From CADEEN01 sp963840805 (GTDB taxonomy: Bacteria > Pseudomonadota > Gammaproteobacteria > Burkholderiales > Burkholderiaceae_C), in NCBI GenBank assembly GCA_963840805.1, contig CAWJAJ010000017.1, positions 124,001 through 188,000 on the forward strand: a stretch of DNA of 64,000 nucleotides, given 5' to 3'. Within the stretch, counting starts at the first letter, position 1, and every line of letters starts with the position of its first letter. Below are positions 33,581 to 44,162 of this stretch, piece after piece. Made by a program: the position numbers and the translations under genes. Under the pieces are notes generated by a model, which worked only from the letters and a program-made list of their open reading frames with translations, was not told the origin of the DNA and did no database searches.

Positions 33581-36500
33581 TCAGACAGCGGCGGCGCGGC
33601 GGCTGCCGGCGCGGCGTGCGACCCAGCCGGCCAGCGCCTTCAGCCCGCGCCAGACGGCGCGCAGCAGCAGCAGCGTCAGCAATGCCTCGACCAATGTGGC
33701 GACGAAGGCGAAGAACGGATTCCAGCGCTGCTCGCGTGCATGGAACTTGGCCAGCGCGCGGTCGCGCGCGATCTCGATCGAGTCGTAGAAGCTCGGGATC
33801 ACCAGCAGCGTCAGAAGGGTCGAGGTGATGGTGCCGCCGATGATCGACACCGCCATCGGACGGTAGAACTCGCTGCCCTCGCCGATGCCGATGGCCACCG
33901 GCAGCATGCCGGCGATCAATGCAAAGGTCGTCATCAGGATCGGGCGCAGGCGCTTGCGGCCGGCCGTCATCAGCGCCTCTTCGCGCTCGACGCCTGCCGC
34001 CTCCTGCACGCGGGTGGCGTCGAGCAGCAGGATCGCGTTCTTGGCCACCAGGCCCATCAGCATGATCACGCCGATGAAGCTCATCAGGTTCAGCGTGCCG
34101 CCGGTGGCCAGCAGTGCCAGCACCACGCCGATCAGCGACAGCGGCAACGACAGCATCACCGGCAGCGGCGCGGTGAAGGAGCCGAACTGCACCACCAGGA
34201 TCATGTACATCAGCGCCACGCCCATCACCAGCGCGATCGACATTTCGCGGAACACCTCCTGCTGGTCGCGCGAGGCCCCGGCCAGTTCGAGCCCGTAGCC
34301 GGGCGGAAAGTCGATCGCCTTGGCGATCTTCAGCGCATCGGCGGTGACTTCGCCCGAGGAGCGGCCCTGCGCGTTGGCCGAGACCGAAATCGTGCGCTTG
34401 CCTTCGGCATGCTGGATCTGGCTCGGGCCCTTGCCGGTCGTGACGGTGGCGATCTGGTCCAGCGGCACGATGCGACCGCCGCCGGCCACCGCGATCGGCA
34501 GCCGCTCGATGTTGCTGGCGTCGACGCGATCCTCGGGCGCCAGGCGCACCGCCACGTCGCGCGTCTCGCCGTTCGGATCGACCCAGTCGCCGACCTCGAC
34601 GCCGGCGAACGCCACGCGCAGCGCCTGCGCCGCGTCGGCGGCCGAGATGCCGAGCGCGTTGGCCAGGCCGCGGTCGAGTTCGATCTTCAACTCGTCCTGC
34701 GGATCCTGCTCCGACAAGCCGACATCCACCGCGCCGGGCACCTGGCGCAGCTTGACCATGAAGGCGTTGGTGATCTCCAGCAGCTTGCGCGAATCGGTGC
34801 CGTTGAAGCGGATCTGCACCGGCTTCTGCGCGCCCATGTTGAAGTCTTCGAGCACGGTGTACTCGGCACCGACCAGCCGCGCTGTCAGCGCGCGCAGGTC
34901 CTTCGCGATCGCGGTGTGGGCACGCTTGCGCTTGTTGCTCTTGCCGATGTCGACGTAGATGCGCCCGCCGCCCGGATTGACGAAGCTGTTGGTGGCCACG
35001 GCCTCGGGCAGCGTGCGCGCCAGCGCGGCGGCGCTCTCGACCTTGGCGCGGGCATAGTCCAGGCTCGACGACGCCGGCGTGCGCACGTCCACCGCGAGAA
35101 CGCCGGCGTCGGAGGCCGGCAGGAAGCTCGAGCCGCCGAACTTCATCTGCAGCGCCAGCGCGCCACCGAGGCTGGCGACGGCGATCAGGAACATCCAGCG
35201 GCGGTGGTGCAGGGCCCAGGCGATGACGCGGCCGTAGCGATCCGCCTGGTGGTCGAACCAGGTGTTGAAGCGCTGCAACCCGCGGCTGATGCCGTGCTTG
35301 GGCACGGCGTGGTGGCCGGGCGGATCGCCCCAGTACGCCGACAGCATCGGGTCGAGCGTGAACGAGATGAACAGGCTGACCAGCACCGAGGCGACGACCG
35401 TGACACCGAACGGCCGGAACCATTCGCCCGACACGCCGGGCATGAAGGCCACCGGTGCGAACACCGCGACGATCGAGAAGGTGGTCGCGGCCACCGCCAG
35501 GCCGATCTCGGCGGTGCCGTTCAATGCCGCGGTGCGGCGGTCTTCGCCGCGCTCCATGTGGCGCACGATGTTCTCGCGCACGACGATGGCGTCGTCGATC
35601 AGCACGCCGATCGCCAGCGACAGCCCGAGCAGGCTCATGAAGTTCAGCGTGAAGCCGGCCAGCCAGACGGCGATGAACGCGGCGACGACCGACGTCGGCA
35701 GCGACAGCGCGGTGATCAGCGTCGAGCGCCAGGAGTTGAGGAAGATGTAGACCACGAACACCGTCAGCCCGGCGCCGAACACCAGCGCATGGACGACGTT
35801 GTCGAGGCTGTTCTTCGCTTCCTCGCCGCCGTCCTGCGTGACTTCGATGCGCGTGCCCTCGGGCAGCGTCTTCGCGATCTCGGCCACGAGCTGGCGCACC
35901 TGATTGGCCACGCTGACGGTGCTGGCGTCGCGCGAGCGGGTGATCGACAGGCCGACGTTGGGCCGGCCGTTGCGCAACGAGTAGCTGGTCTGCTCGGCAA
36001 AGGCGTCCTGCACGCTGGCCACCTGGCCCAGGCGCAGCAGTTCGTTGCCGCGCCGGCGCACGACGATCTGCTCGAACTCGGCCGGCGATTCGATGCGCCC
36101 GAGCAGGCGGATGCTCTGGTCTTCCAGCGCGCCGCGCACCTTGCCGACGGGCGCCGCGGTGTTCTGCGCGCGCAGTGCGGCCACCACCTCGGTCACCGAG
36201 ACGGAGAACTCGCGCAGCTTCTCAGCGTGCAGCAGCACCGACAGCTCGCGCCGAAGCGCGCCGTTGACGTCGACCGTGGCCACGCCGGGAATGCCGCGGA
36301 AGCGGTCGGCGAGATCGTCTTCCGCGAGGCGCGAAATCTCGGCGTGGCTCTGGCGCGTGGACGACAGCGCCAACTGCATGATCGGTTGCGCCGACGGATC
36401 GATGCGCGTCAGCACCGGCTCGCGGATCTCGCTCGGCAGCTTGTGCCGCACGGTGCCGATGGCGTTGCGCACCTCGTCGGCGGCTTCGACCATGTTCTTG

Positions 36501-36793
36501 TCGAAGTTGAAGATCATCAGCACCCGCGCGTTGCCCTCGCTGGCGGTGGAGCGCACCTGGTCGACGCCAGAGATCGTCTGCAGCGACTTCTCGATGCGGT
36601 TGACGACCTCGCGCTCGACCGACTCGGGTGACGCACCGGGGTACGGCACGTTGACCACCAGCACCGGCTGCTCGACATCGGGGATCTGGTTGACGCGCAG
36701 CTTGGACAGCGCGAGCAGGCCCAGCCCCATCAAGCCGAGGATGATCACCACCGTGGCCACCGGCCGCTTGATGCTGAAGTCGGAGAGGAACAT
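33581..36793 (-). CDS. RND efflux pump inner-membrane transporter (HAE1/AcrB type)
   Basis: A 1070-residue trimeric RND permease driving proton-coupled efflux. Twelve membrane helices in the AcrB pattern are visible: TM1 RPVATVVIILGLMGLGLLAL, an internal repeat beginning after about residue 520, and the proton-relay region in TM4 as LGLSLAIGVLIDDAIVVREN. Other landmarks are PGASPESVEREVVNRIE near the N-terminus and GVIMLMGLVAKNAILLLD in the second half. Porter-domain sequence does not reveal the substrate. The ATG at 36793 lies 10 bp beyond the adaptor stop, so the two form an operon; no outer-membrane factor gene is present. Confidence 0.95.
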   Translation of the reverse strand: MFLSDFSIKRPVATVVIILGLMGLGLLALSKLRVNQIPDVEQPVLVVNVPYPGASPESVEREVVNRIEKSLQTISGVDQVRSTASEGNARVLMIFNFDKNMVEAADEVRNAIGTVRHKLPSEIREPVLTRIDPSAQPIMQLALSSTRQSHAEISRLAEDDLADRFRGIPGVATVDVNGALRRELSVLLHAEKLREFSVSVTEVVAALRAQNTAAPVGKVRGALEDQSIRLLGRIESPAEFEQIVVRRRGNELLRLGQVASVQDAFAEQTSYSLRNGRPNVGLSITRSRDASTVSVANQVRQLVAEIAKTLPEGTRIEVTQDGGEEAKNSLDNVVHALVFGAGLTVFVVYIFLNSWRSTLITALSLPTSVVAAFIAVWLAGFTLNFMSLLGLSLAIGVLIDDAIVVRENIVRHMERGEDRRTAALNGTAEIGLAVAATTFSIVAVFAPVAFMPGVSGEWFRPFGVTVVASVLVSLFISFTLDPMLSAYWGDPPGHHAVPKHGISRGLQRFNTWFDHQADRYGRVIAWALHHRRWMFLIAVASLGGALALQMKFGGSSFLPASDAGVLAVDVRTPASSSLDYARAKVESAAALARTLPEAVATNSFVNPGGGRIYVDIGKSNKRKRAHTAIAKDLRALTARLVGAEYTVLEDFNMGAQKPVQIRFNGTDSRKLLEITNAFMVKLRQVPGAVDVGLSEQDPQDELKIELDRGLANALGISAADAAQALRVAFAGVEVGDWVDPNGETRDVAVRLAPEDRVDASNIERLPIAVAGGGRIVPLDQIATVTTGKGPSQIQHAEGKRTISVSANAQGRSSGEVTADALKIAKAIDFPPGYGLELAGASRDQQEVFREMSIALVMGVALMYMILVVQFGSFTAPLPVMLSLPLSLIGVVLALLATGGTLNLMSFIGVIMLMGLVAKNAILLLDATRVQEAAGVEREEALMTAGRKRLRPILMTTFALIAGMLPVAIGIGEGSEFYRPMAVSIIGGTITSTLLTLLVIPSFYDSIEIARDRALAKFHAREQRWNPFFAFVATLVEALLTLLLLRAVWRGLKALAGWVARRAGSRRAAAV

Positions 36794-36803
36794 GGCGGGC
36801 TGC

Positions 36804-37995
36804 CTACTTCGCGTTGGCAGCGTTGGCTGCAGCGGCGCCACTGGCGGCCGCCATCACCGGCGCCTTGGCGAACTCGATCCGCTGGCCGTCGACCAAGGTG
36901 GCGCCCGGGTTGCGCAGGATCACGTCGCCATCGGCCAGGCCGCCCCGCACCGGGTACTCGCCGTGGCGCTCGTCGCGCGGGCCGAGCTGCACCGCGGCCT
37001 TGACGATGCGGCCGTCCTTGACGCGCCACACCGCCGCCTGATCGCCGCCGCGAACGATCGCGGCCTCGGCCAGCATCGGCACGGCGGCACCGTTCGCGGC
37101 GATGCGGCCCTCGGCGTAGAGGCCGGCCACGCGGCGGCGCCTTGGCGCGGTCGGCGAAGTCGACGATCAGCTCGACCTGCCGCGTCGTGGCGTTGGCGGT
37201 GGCGTCGATGCGGCGCACGTTGCCGCCGAACACGACCTCCGGAAAGCCGTTGACGCTGAAGGACACCGCCTGGCCGACCTTGATCTCGTGCATGCGATCG
37301 GCCGACACCAGGCCCTCGAAGCGCATGCTCGACGGGTCGATGACCTTGACCAGTTCCTTGCCGATCTGCGCCGTGTCGCCGACCGACGCCTTGCGTTCGC
37401 TGACCACGCCGTCGAACGGCGCGCGCACCTCGGTGCGGCGCAGTTGCTGCTGCGCGCTGGCCACGCGCGAGCGCGCCGCGGCGAGTTCGCTCTGTGCGCT
37501 GTTGCGCCGCACCTCGGCGTCCTCGAGCGCTTGTATCGACGTCATGCCCTGGCCCTGCAGCGTCTTCAGGCGCTGCACCTGGCGCTCGGCCTGCTCGAAG
37601 GCCTGTGCCGCGGCGCGCGCCGATGCATCAGCCGACTGCAGCGACTCGCGGATCGCGGTGTCGTCCAGACGTACGAGCAGATCGCCCTTGCGCACGGCTT
37701 CGCCGTTTTCCTTCAGCACCTGCGTCACCACGGCCGGGACCTCGGCGCGCAGGTCGGCACGCTTCTCGGGTTCGACCGACCCCGTGATCACCGGTCCGCC
37801 CGCCACGCCGGCGCCGCCGAGCGCGACGGTGCGCAGATCCTCCGCCGACAGCAGCAGCACCGGTGCCGACGCGGCAGCGGCGGCGCCCTGGGTCGGCTCC
37901 TTCGCGGCGCCGGCGCCCGGTGCCCCGCCCTTGGTGCAGGCGGCCAGCGTCAGGGCAATCACCCAGACCATCAAGAACCGACGGTGCAACGACAT
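36804..37995 (-). CDS. RND periplasmic adaptor lipoprotein, one frameshift
   Basis: HlyD/AcrA-type membrane-fusion protein, about 396 residues once corrected. Signal and lipobox are VIALTLAACTKGG. The lipoyl half VVTQVLKENGEAVRKGDLLV, an alpha-hairpin (residues about 105-175), VRAPFDGVVSERKASVGDTA and a beta-barrel follow. After VDFADRAKAP the frame breaks; RVAGLYAEGRIAANG and the membrane-proximal domain continue in another frame to the stop at 36804. Removing one base near 37134 rejoins them. The ATG at 37995 has a GGAG 8 bp upstream; a GTG three codons earlier is less likely. First gene of the pump operon. Confidence 0.85.
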
Positions 37996-38157
37996 CGCGA
38001 TCACTCCGGCAAACAGCTCGCGTCGCTGCGGGCGACACGGCGTGAAAGCTGCGCAGCTTACCCGCGACGGCCGCGCGGTGCCGGTGGGTGCGATGAAGCG
38101 TCGACCGGCGCGACGAAACGCTGTCCGCGGGGCGCCAGCCGCGCCCGACCCCGGCCG

Positions 38158-40284
38158 TCAGGCCTTGCCGAGATCGCGCAGCACCACCAGCGCATGCGCC
38201 GGCACCGGCAGTGCCTGGTTCGCGCCGGGGCGAAAGCCAGGCAAGAGCTCGCCCGCGCTGTCGAGCGCGACCTGCCAGTGGCCCGGCGGCAGGGCAAAGG
38301 CCAGGTCCCCGGCTTCCGGGTTGAAGGCAATCAGCAGGTGGCGGCTGCCGCCGCCGTTGGTTCCCGGCTTGGCCGGCGCCGGCGTGGGCGATGCGTCGAT
38401 GCGGCAGGCGAACGCGTGCTGGCCGGCTTCGTGCCAGTCGTGGACCTGCATTTCGTGGCCGGCAGCGGTCAACCAGACCAGGCTGCGCTCGCCCGCCGCA
38501 GCAGGTGCGTGGTGGAACCAGCGCGGATGGCGCAGCGCCGGCTCTTCGCGGCGCAACGCGAGCGTGCGCTGCACGAATGCCAGCAGTTCGCCGTCGGCGC
38601 GTTGCCAATCGAGCCAACCGGTCGGGTTGTCCTGGCAATAGGCGTTGTTGTTGCCCTGCTGGCTGTTGCCGAACTCGTCGCCGGCGTTGAGCATCGGCGT
38701 GCCCTGCGCCAGCGCCAGCGTGGCCAGCATCGCGCGCTGCACGCGAGCGCGCGTGCGCAACACGGCCGGATCGTCGCTCGGGCCTTCGACGCCGAAATTG
38801 GCGGCCGGCTCGCCATCGCGGCCGTCGCGGTTGTTCTCGCCATTGGCGTGGTTGTGCTTGGTGCCGTAGCAGACCATGTCGGCGAGCGTGAAGCCGTCGT
38901 GCGCGGCGACGAAGTTGACGCTGGCCAGCGGGCTGCGCTGGCCATGGTGGAACAGGTCGCTGCTGGCGGTGAAGCGGCGCGCGAACTCGCCGCGGCCGAC
39001 GCTGCGGTTGAGCCAGTAGCGGCGCACGGTGTCGCGGAACTTGTCGTTCCACTCCAGCCAGCGCCCGGTGAAACGGCCGACCTGGTAGCCCTCGGGCCCG
39101 GCGTCCCAAGGCTCGGCAATCAGGCGCGCGCGCGCCAGGATGGGGTCCTGCGCCAGCGCGGTGAAGAAGGCGGCGTGCGCATCGTAGCCATGGCGCTTGC
39201 GGCCGAGCACGGGCGCGAGATCGAAGCGGAAGCCGTCGACACCCATCTCCTGAACCCAGTAGCGCAGTGAATCGAGCACGAACTGCGCCACCCGCGGATG
39301 CGCCACATTGAGGGTGTTGCCGCAGCCGGTGTGGTTTTCGCAGCGGCTCATGTCGTCGGGCGCCAGGTGGTACCAGCTGGCGTTGTCGAGGCCCCGCATC
39401 GACAGCGTCGAGCCCTCTGCGCCCCCTTCGGCGGTGTGGTTGTAGACCACGTCGAGCACCACCTCGAGGCCGTGTTCGTGCAGCGTGGCCACCATGCGCC
39501 GGAACTCGTCGGCCACGGCAGCGGGGTCGCGGCCGTCGCTCGCGGCGTAGCGCGGGTCGGGGCAGAAGAAGCCCAGCGTGTTGTAGCCCCAGTAATTGAC
39601 GAGGCCCTTCTCGACCAGCCCGGGTTCGTCGAGGTGATACTGGATCGGCAGCAGCTCGAGCGTGGTCACGCCCAGCGCCTTGAAGTGCGCGATGGCTGCC
39701 GGGTGCGCGAGGCCGGCGTAGGTGCCGCGCAGCACGGGCGGCAGGCCCGGCAGCGCCCTGCCGAAGCCCTTGACGTGCATCTCGTAGACCACCACGTCGC
39801 GGGCCTCCACGCGCGGGGCGTTGAGCCATCCCGGCGCGGCCTGGGGCGGTGCGGCGACGCGTGCCTTCAGTGCGTGCACCGCGTTGTCGCGGCGATCGAA
39901 CGAGCGAGTGCCATCGGGGTGCCCGACCTCGTAGCCATGGTGCTCGGCGCGCCAGCTGAATGTGCCGACGATCTCGCGCGCCCACGGGTCGAGCAGCAGC
40001 TTGTGGGCGTTGAAGCGGTGGCCGCGTTCGGGCGCGTAGGGGCCGTGGGCGCGCAGGCCGTACACCAGGCCCGGGCCGACGCCGTCGAGAAAGCCGTGGA
40101 ACACGCCATCGTCCGGCCCGTGCAGCGCGTAGCGCTTCAGCTCGCGCGCGCCCGAGGCATCGAACACGCAGAGCTCGATGCGCTCGGCGTGATCGGAGAA
40201 AGCGGCGAAGTTGACGCCGCCGTCGCGGGCCAGCGCACCAAAGGGCTCGGCGCGGCCCGGTTCGAGCAGTTCGGGAAGTCGCAT
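38158..40284 (-). CDS. glgX: Glycogen debranching enzyme GlgX
   Basis: A 708-residue GH13 isoamylase-type enzyme that removes short alpha-1,6 branches left by phosphorylase. An N-terminal CBM48 (residues about 15-110, NFAAFSDHAERIELCVFD) precedes the catalytic barrel: WGYNTLGFFCPDPRYA, region I VVLDVVYNHTAEG, region II GFRFDLAPVLGR (nucleophile Asp), region III LIAEPWDAGPEGYQ (acid/base Glu) and region IV VAAHDGFTLADM. The C-terminal beta domain ends ALVVLRDLGKA. The ATG at 40284 fits the family start MRLPELLEPGRAEPFG. It follows the pullulanase in the same direction across a hairpin terminator. Confidence 0.95.
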   Translation of the reverse strand: MRLPELLEPGRAEPFGALARDGGVNFAAFSDHAERIELCVFDASGARELKRYALHGPDDGVFHGFLDGVGPGLVYGLRAHGPYAPERGHRFNAHKLLLDPWAREIVGTFSWRAEHHGYEVGHPDGTRSFDRRDNAVHALKARVAAPPQAAPGWLNAPRVEARDVVVYEMHVKGFGRALPGLPPVLRGTYAGLAHPAAIAHFKALGVTTLELLPIQYHLDEPGLVEKGLVNYWGYNTLGFFCPDPRYAASDGRDPAAVADEFRRMVATLHEHGLEVVLDVVYNHTAEGGAEGSTLSMRGLDNASWYHLAPDDMSRCENHTGCGNTLNVAHPRVAQFVLDSLRYWVQEMGVDGFRFDLAPVLGRKRHGYDAHAAFFTALAQDPILARARLIAEPWDAGPEGYQVGRFTGRWLEWNDKFRDTVRRYWLNRSVGRGEFARRFTASSDLFHHGQRSPLASVNFVAAHDGFTLADMVCYGTKHNHANGENNRDGRDGEPAANFGVEGPSDDPAVLRTRARVQRAMLATLALAQGTPMLNAGDEFGNSQQGNNNAYCQDNPTGWLDWQRADGELLAFVQRTLALRREEPALRHPRWFHHAPAAAGERSLVWLTAAGHEMQVHDWHEAGQHAFACRIDASPTPAPAKPGTNGGGSRHLLIAFNPEAGDLAFALPPGHWQVALDSAGELLPGFRPGANQALPVPAHALVVLRDLGKA

Positions 40285-40295
40285 GCGAGCATCAT

Positions 40296-40334
40296 GCCAA
40301 GAACAAGGCCGCCTCGTGGGCGGCCTCGTCTTTC
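40296..40334 (-). terminator. Hairpin terminator between pullulanase and glgX
   Basis: Stem AGGCCGCC (40306-40313) and GGCGGCCT (40319-40326) with a 5-nt loop. On the minus strand it is followed by TTGTTCTTGG, and on the plus strand by CGTCTTTCT, so it could work in both directions. It lies 44 bp after the pullulanase stop and 22 bp before the glgX ATG, implying that glgX has its own promoter or relies on read-through. Confidence 0.65.
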
Positions 40335-40369
40335 TGCGCCGGCCCCGCGTACACGGGGTGCCGTGATGA

Positions 40370-43300
40370 TCAGTTCACCACGTAGGCCAATGCCGTGCGC
40401 GGCGGGATCGTGAAGGCCCCCGACGCCGGGACGTACTGCGCGGCAGCCGCCGGCCGCTTGTCGGCGGCACTGGTGGCGGAGTGCACCGGGTGCAGCACGA
40501 AGGCCTTGCCCTTCAGCGCGTCGACGGTCACCGTCTGCGCGTTCTTGTCGACATTGACGAAATAGGCCAACTCCTTGAAGGCCGCCCCGCTGTAGTCGAC
40601 GCCGTTGACATGCCCGACCAGCACCGTCGGCACCATCGTCGAGCCGCCGTTGTGGAAGGTCAGTCGTGACTTGACGTCGTCGCCGGTGCGCAGGCGCAGC
40701 AGCGTCGTGCTGGCGCGGATCTTCAGCAGGTCGCGGAAGGCGTCGCGTGTCCACGTGATCTCGGTGCCGGTGGGCTTGATCCCGGCAGTTGGCCAGCAGC
40801 GGCTTGATCAGGTACCAGTTCGAGCCGTTGTCGTCCTGCGGCGGCGCGCCGACGCCGAAGTAGTTGTCTGCATAGGTCCAGTCGAGGCGGTTGAACCAGT
40901 CGCCCGAGTTGTAGCTGTTGCGGTCCATCGACTTGCTTCTCAGCGTGTCGATGCCGGCGTGGAAGTACGGCACGCCCTGGCTGAACACGTTGATCGCGGC
41001 GCCGAGGATCTGCACCCGCGCGCGGTCTTCGCGTCGAGGTCGCGGTCGGCAGCTTGTAGGCGTTGATGTCGAACAGCGTCTGGTTGTCGTGGTTCTCGAC
41101 GTAGTTCACCACTTCGCCCGGGTTCGGTCACATAGCCCGCCGGCTGGCCGTTGTAGTTGACCTGCTCGAGCGGGATCGTCGCGTCCCAGCTGGTCGTCAT
41201 CATGTAGCTGCGGATCGAGCCGGCCAGGCCGACCTTGATGACGTCGGTGGCCCACAGCAGGTCGCCCTGGGTCTTGCCGCCGCCCAGCGCGTTGGCGTCG
41301 TAGAACAGGCCGTTGATGTAGCCCTGGTTGGCCACCAGGCCGTCGCCGCCGTCGAATGGGCCGCCGCCGCGGATGTAGTCGCGGGCACGGTCGCTGAAGG
41401 TGCCGATGCCCGAGCCGTTCAGCTCGAGCTGCGAGGCCTGGCGGAAGCGCGCGTTGTTCGCGACTTCGCCGAAGTTCCAGCCTTCGCCGATCAGGTTGAT
41501 GGTGCGGCCGGTGGCGGCATCGACCTTGGCCTGCAGCTCTTCCATCACGCTGCGCGGCTGGTGCGCCATCAGGTCGAAGCGGAAGGAGTCGATCTTGTAC
41601 TGCGTGGCCCACAGCACGGTCGAGTCGACCATCAGCTTGCCCATCATCAGGTTCTCGGTCGCGGTGTTGTCGCAGCAGGTCGAGCGCTCGACGCCGCCGG
41701 TGTTGTTGAGGCGGTGGTAGTAGCCCGGCACCACGCGGTCGAGCACCGACTTGTCGTTCTGGCCCGACGCGGTGGTGTGGTTGTAGACCACGTCCATGCC
41801 CACGCGCAGCCCGGCCTTGTGCAGCGCCAGCACCATCGCGCGGAACTCGACGATGCGCTTGGCGCCGTCGCCCGCCGACGAGGCGTAGCTGCCCTCCGGG
41901 GCGTTGAAGTGGAACGGGTCGTAGCCCCAGTTGAAGCAGTCGCTGTCCTTCACGGCCTTGACCGCGGCCTGCTGCGTCTCGGCATCGGGGGCGCCGCTGG
42001 TGGCCACGGCGACGCAGCCGGCCTCCGGCACGGTGGCGATGTCGAACACCGGCAGCAGGTGCACGTCGGTCAGGCCGGCGTCGGCCAGCGCCTTCAGGTG
42101 CTTCATGCCGTTGGAGCCGGACTCGGTGAAGGCCAGGTACTTGCCGCGGTTGGGGGCCGAGACGGTGAAGTCGTTGGCCGAGAAGTCGCGCACGTGCAGC
42201 TCGTAGATCGACATGTCGGTCTGCGCCTGCACCTTGGCCGGCAGCGGCGTCGCGTCCCAGCCCTCGGGCTTCAGCGCAGCCGCGCTCAGGTCGGCGATGT
42301 AGCTGCGCTTGGAGTCGGTGGTCAGGCTCACCGAGTACGGATCGGTGACCAGGTTGCGCACCAGGCCGACACCGCGCACGAACACCTCGACCGAATAGGC
42401 GTAGTACTTGCCGGTCCGGTCACCGGCGAGGCTGCCGCTCCACGCGCCGGTGGCCGCGTCGAACGTCAGCGGGCTGCCGGCGACTGCGAGGCCGATGCCG
42501 CTGTCGTAGGTGAAAACCGAGACCTTCTGCGCCGTCGGCGCCCACAACTTGAATTGCGTGGCACCGTTCTTCACTGCCACGCCGAGATCGGGTACGTCCT
42601 TCGCGGCGGCGTACAGGTCGTCGAGCGCGCCGGCCACCTGCGCCGTGGTCGCGTTCTGCACCTCGCCTTGCGCGTTCTCCTGCACCAGCACCAGCTGCGT
42701 CTTGTGCAGCGCGGGCAGTTGCGGCAGGTCGGCGTCCTTGACCGCCAGCACCACGCCACTGGCCACGTACTTGAAGCGTTCGGCCGCGGCGGCCGGCACG
42801 CTGCCGGTGAACACGTCGAGCGTGATCGAGCCATCGGCGCCGCTGACTGCCGCATCCCTGTTGGCGACGATCTGGCCATTGGCCGAGTGATAGAGCTTGT
42901 AGACGCCGGTGTTGTCGTTCTTCGGGAACTGGATCAACTGCCTGTTGAGCCAGTAGGCGCGGGCATCGGTGGTCGAGGCCAGGCGCGTGTCCGGAAACGC
43001 GTAGTAGACGGTCGGATCGCCCTGGATCAGCCAGATCTCGCCGACCTGGTTGGCGATCGCGAGCGCCGCGTAGCTGACGCGGATGTTGTTGTCGCGGCCG
43101 TCCTTGTCGTTCGGGTCGCCGCCCGGCGGCTTGCCGTGGATGATGAACTCGAGCGCTTCGCGCGTCGCATCGACGGTCGGGTTGACGACCGGGATGTCGA
43201 ACACGATTTCGCCGGCACCGGCGGCGTAGTTGTTGAAGTCGCTGAAGGCCACCGCGTTGGTCCACTGGTCGATCGCCACGCCCGGCTTCAGGCCGGCGAC

Positions 43301-43927
43301 GTCGAGGCCGCTCGTCGGCCAGATGTGCACGCCCCAGTTGGTGTAGGCGCCGTCGAAGCGCTTGTAGTGCACGCGCACCGCGGTGAGGTCGGGCACCGCG
43401 GCGCCGGCCGGGTCGCTGGTGTAGTTGGTGGGGTCGCCCTGCACCTTCCAGACCTCCTTGCCGTCGGCGACGCGCCAGAACTGCTGCTCGTCGGAGCCGG
43501 TCTTGCCCGACCACGAAGACGGCTCGCGGGTGCCCCCGCCATCCTTGACGATGATGAAGTTGAAGCTCTCGCCGCCGACCGGCACTTCCCAGTAGACGCT
43601 GGTGCCGTTGGCCGTCGGGGCCCGGCCCGGCCAACCGCCGAAGGCCTCGCCCGGCGCGTTGTAGACGTACATCGTCCAGCCGGTGTAGTCGCCGCCCGGC
43701 CGCTTGTAGTTGATGCGCACGGTGTTGCCGCCGCCACCACTGCCACCGCCGGCCGGCACCGGCACGATCACGGCCTTGATGTCGGCCGCGTTGCCGGCAT
43801 CGAGGCTGGTGTCGCGGGGGCCGAGGTTCGTGCTGCCGCCGCCACAGGCGGCCAGCATGGCGACACCGAAGGACATCACGAGACCGGCGGTCAATCGCCG
43901 CCAGCAAGCCAACAGGGAACTGCGCAT
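40370..43927 (-). CDS. pulA: Lipoprotein pullulanase (GH13), three frameshifts
   Basis: About 1184 residues after correction. The signal ends in lipobox LAAC with +2 Gly, so a surface or outer-membrane lipoprotein is expected. Two N-terminal CBM41-like starch-binding modules (VRINYKRPGGDYTGWTMYVY and VRVHYKRFDGAYTNWGVHIW) are followed by a CBM48-like domain (QFKLWAPTAQKVSVFTYD). The GH13 barrel shows FNWGYDPFHFNAPEGSY, region I MDVVYNHTTASG, region II DSFRFDLMAHQP, region III LIGEGWNFGE and region IV NYVENHDNQTLFDINAYKL. Frames break near 41116, 41034 and 40787; deleting one base at each restores continuous homology to the stop at 40370. It cleaves alpha-1,6 links in pullulan and amylopectin outside the cytoplasm. 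Confidence 0.9.
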
Positions 43928-44104
43928 ACGAGTCTCCGGAGCGGAATGTTGGGTGCCTGCCGCCGTCCCGACGCCGCTCGTCGTCGCCGTCTCTCGGAGG
44001 CAGAATCGAGACTGTATTGAAAGAAAGCTACAGACCAAATCCCGGACTTACCCTCAGACACAGTGGCTTCCTCGCATACCTGCTGGCTCGGCTTGCCACG
44101 GATC
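43928..44104. other. Divergent gap, pullulanase side
   Basis: The region between the divergent pullulanase and amylase genes. The right end holds the amylase promoter and operator (44093-44121). On the pullulanase side a half-site TGTAGC (minus strand, around 44027-44032) resembles one arm of the shared operator, but no second arm pairs with it. No clear -35/-10 for pullulanase is visible. Confidence 0.4.
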
Positions 44105-44121
44105 TGTAATCCAACTACATT
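44093..44121 (+). promoter_or_regulatory. Sigma70-type promoter of the lipoprotein amylase
   Basis: A -35 box TTGCCA (44093-44098, 5 of 6 consensus), a 17-bp spacer and a -10 box TACATT (44116-44121, 4 of 6). The predicted transcription start is near 44128, about 35 bp before the ATG. The 15-bp operator 44105-44119 covers the spacer and the first part of the -10, a position where a bound protein would block RNA polymerase. Confidence 0.55.
44105..44119. promoter_or_regulatory. Shared maltodextrin-locus operator, site 1
   Basis: TGTAATCCAACTACA, arms TGTAAT and ACTACA around a 3-bp centre. Similar 15-mers lie upstream of glgP (two sites), upstream of the secreted amylase and at the right edge of the window. 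Consensus TGTARTNNNAYTACA. Overlap with the promoter suggests repression. Confidence 0.65.
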
Positions 44122-44162
44122 GCCAGACGGCCCGCGCCGACTGACTCACGGAGACCCTTGCG

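Noticed and set aside
33740..36631. A 963-codon plus-strand open frame antisense to the RND transporter
   Set aside because: His-, Arg- and Gln-rich composition typical of antisense GC-rich coding DNA; the minus-strand RND gene has full family homology.
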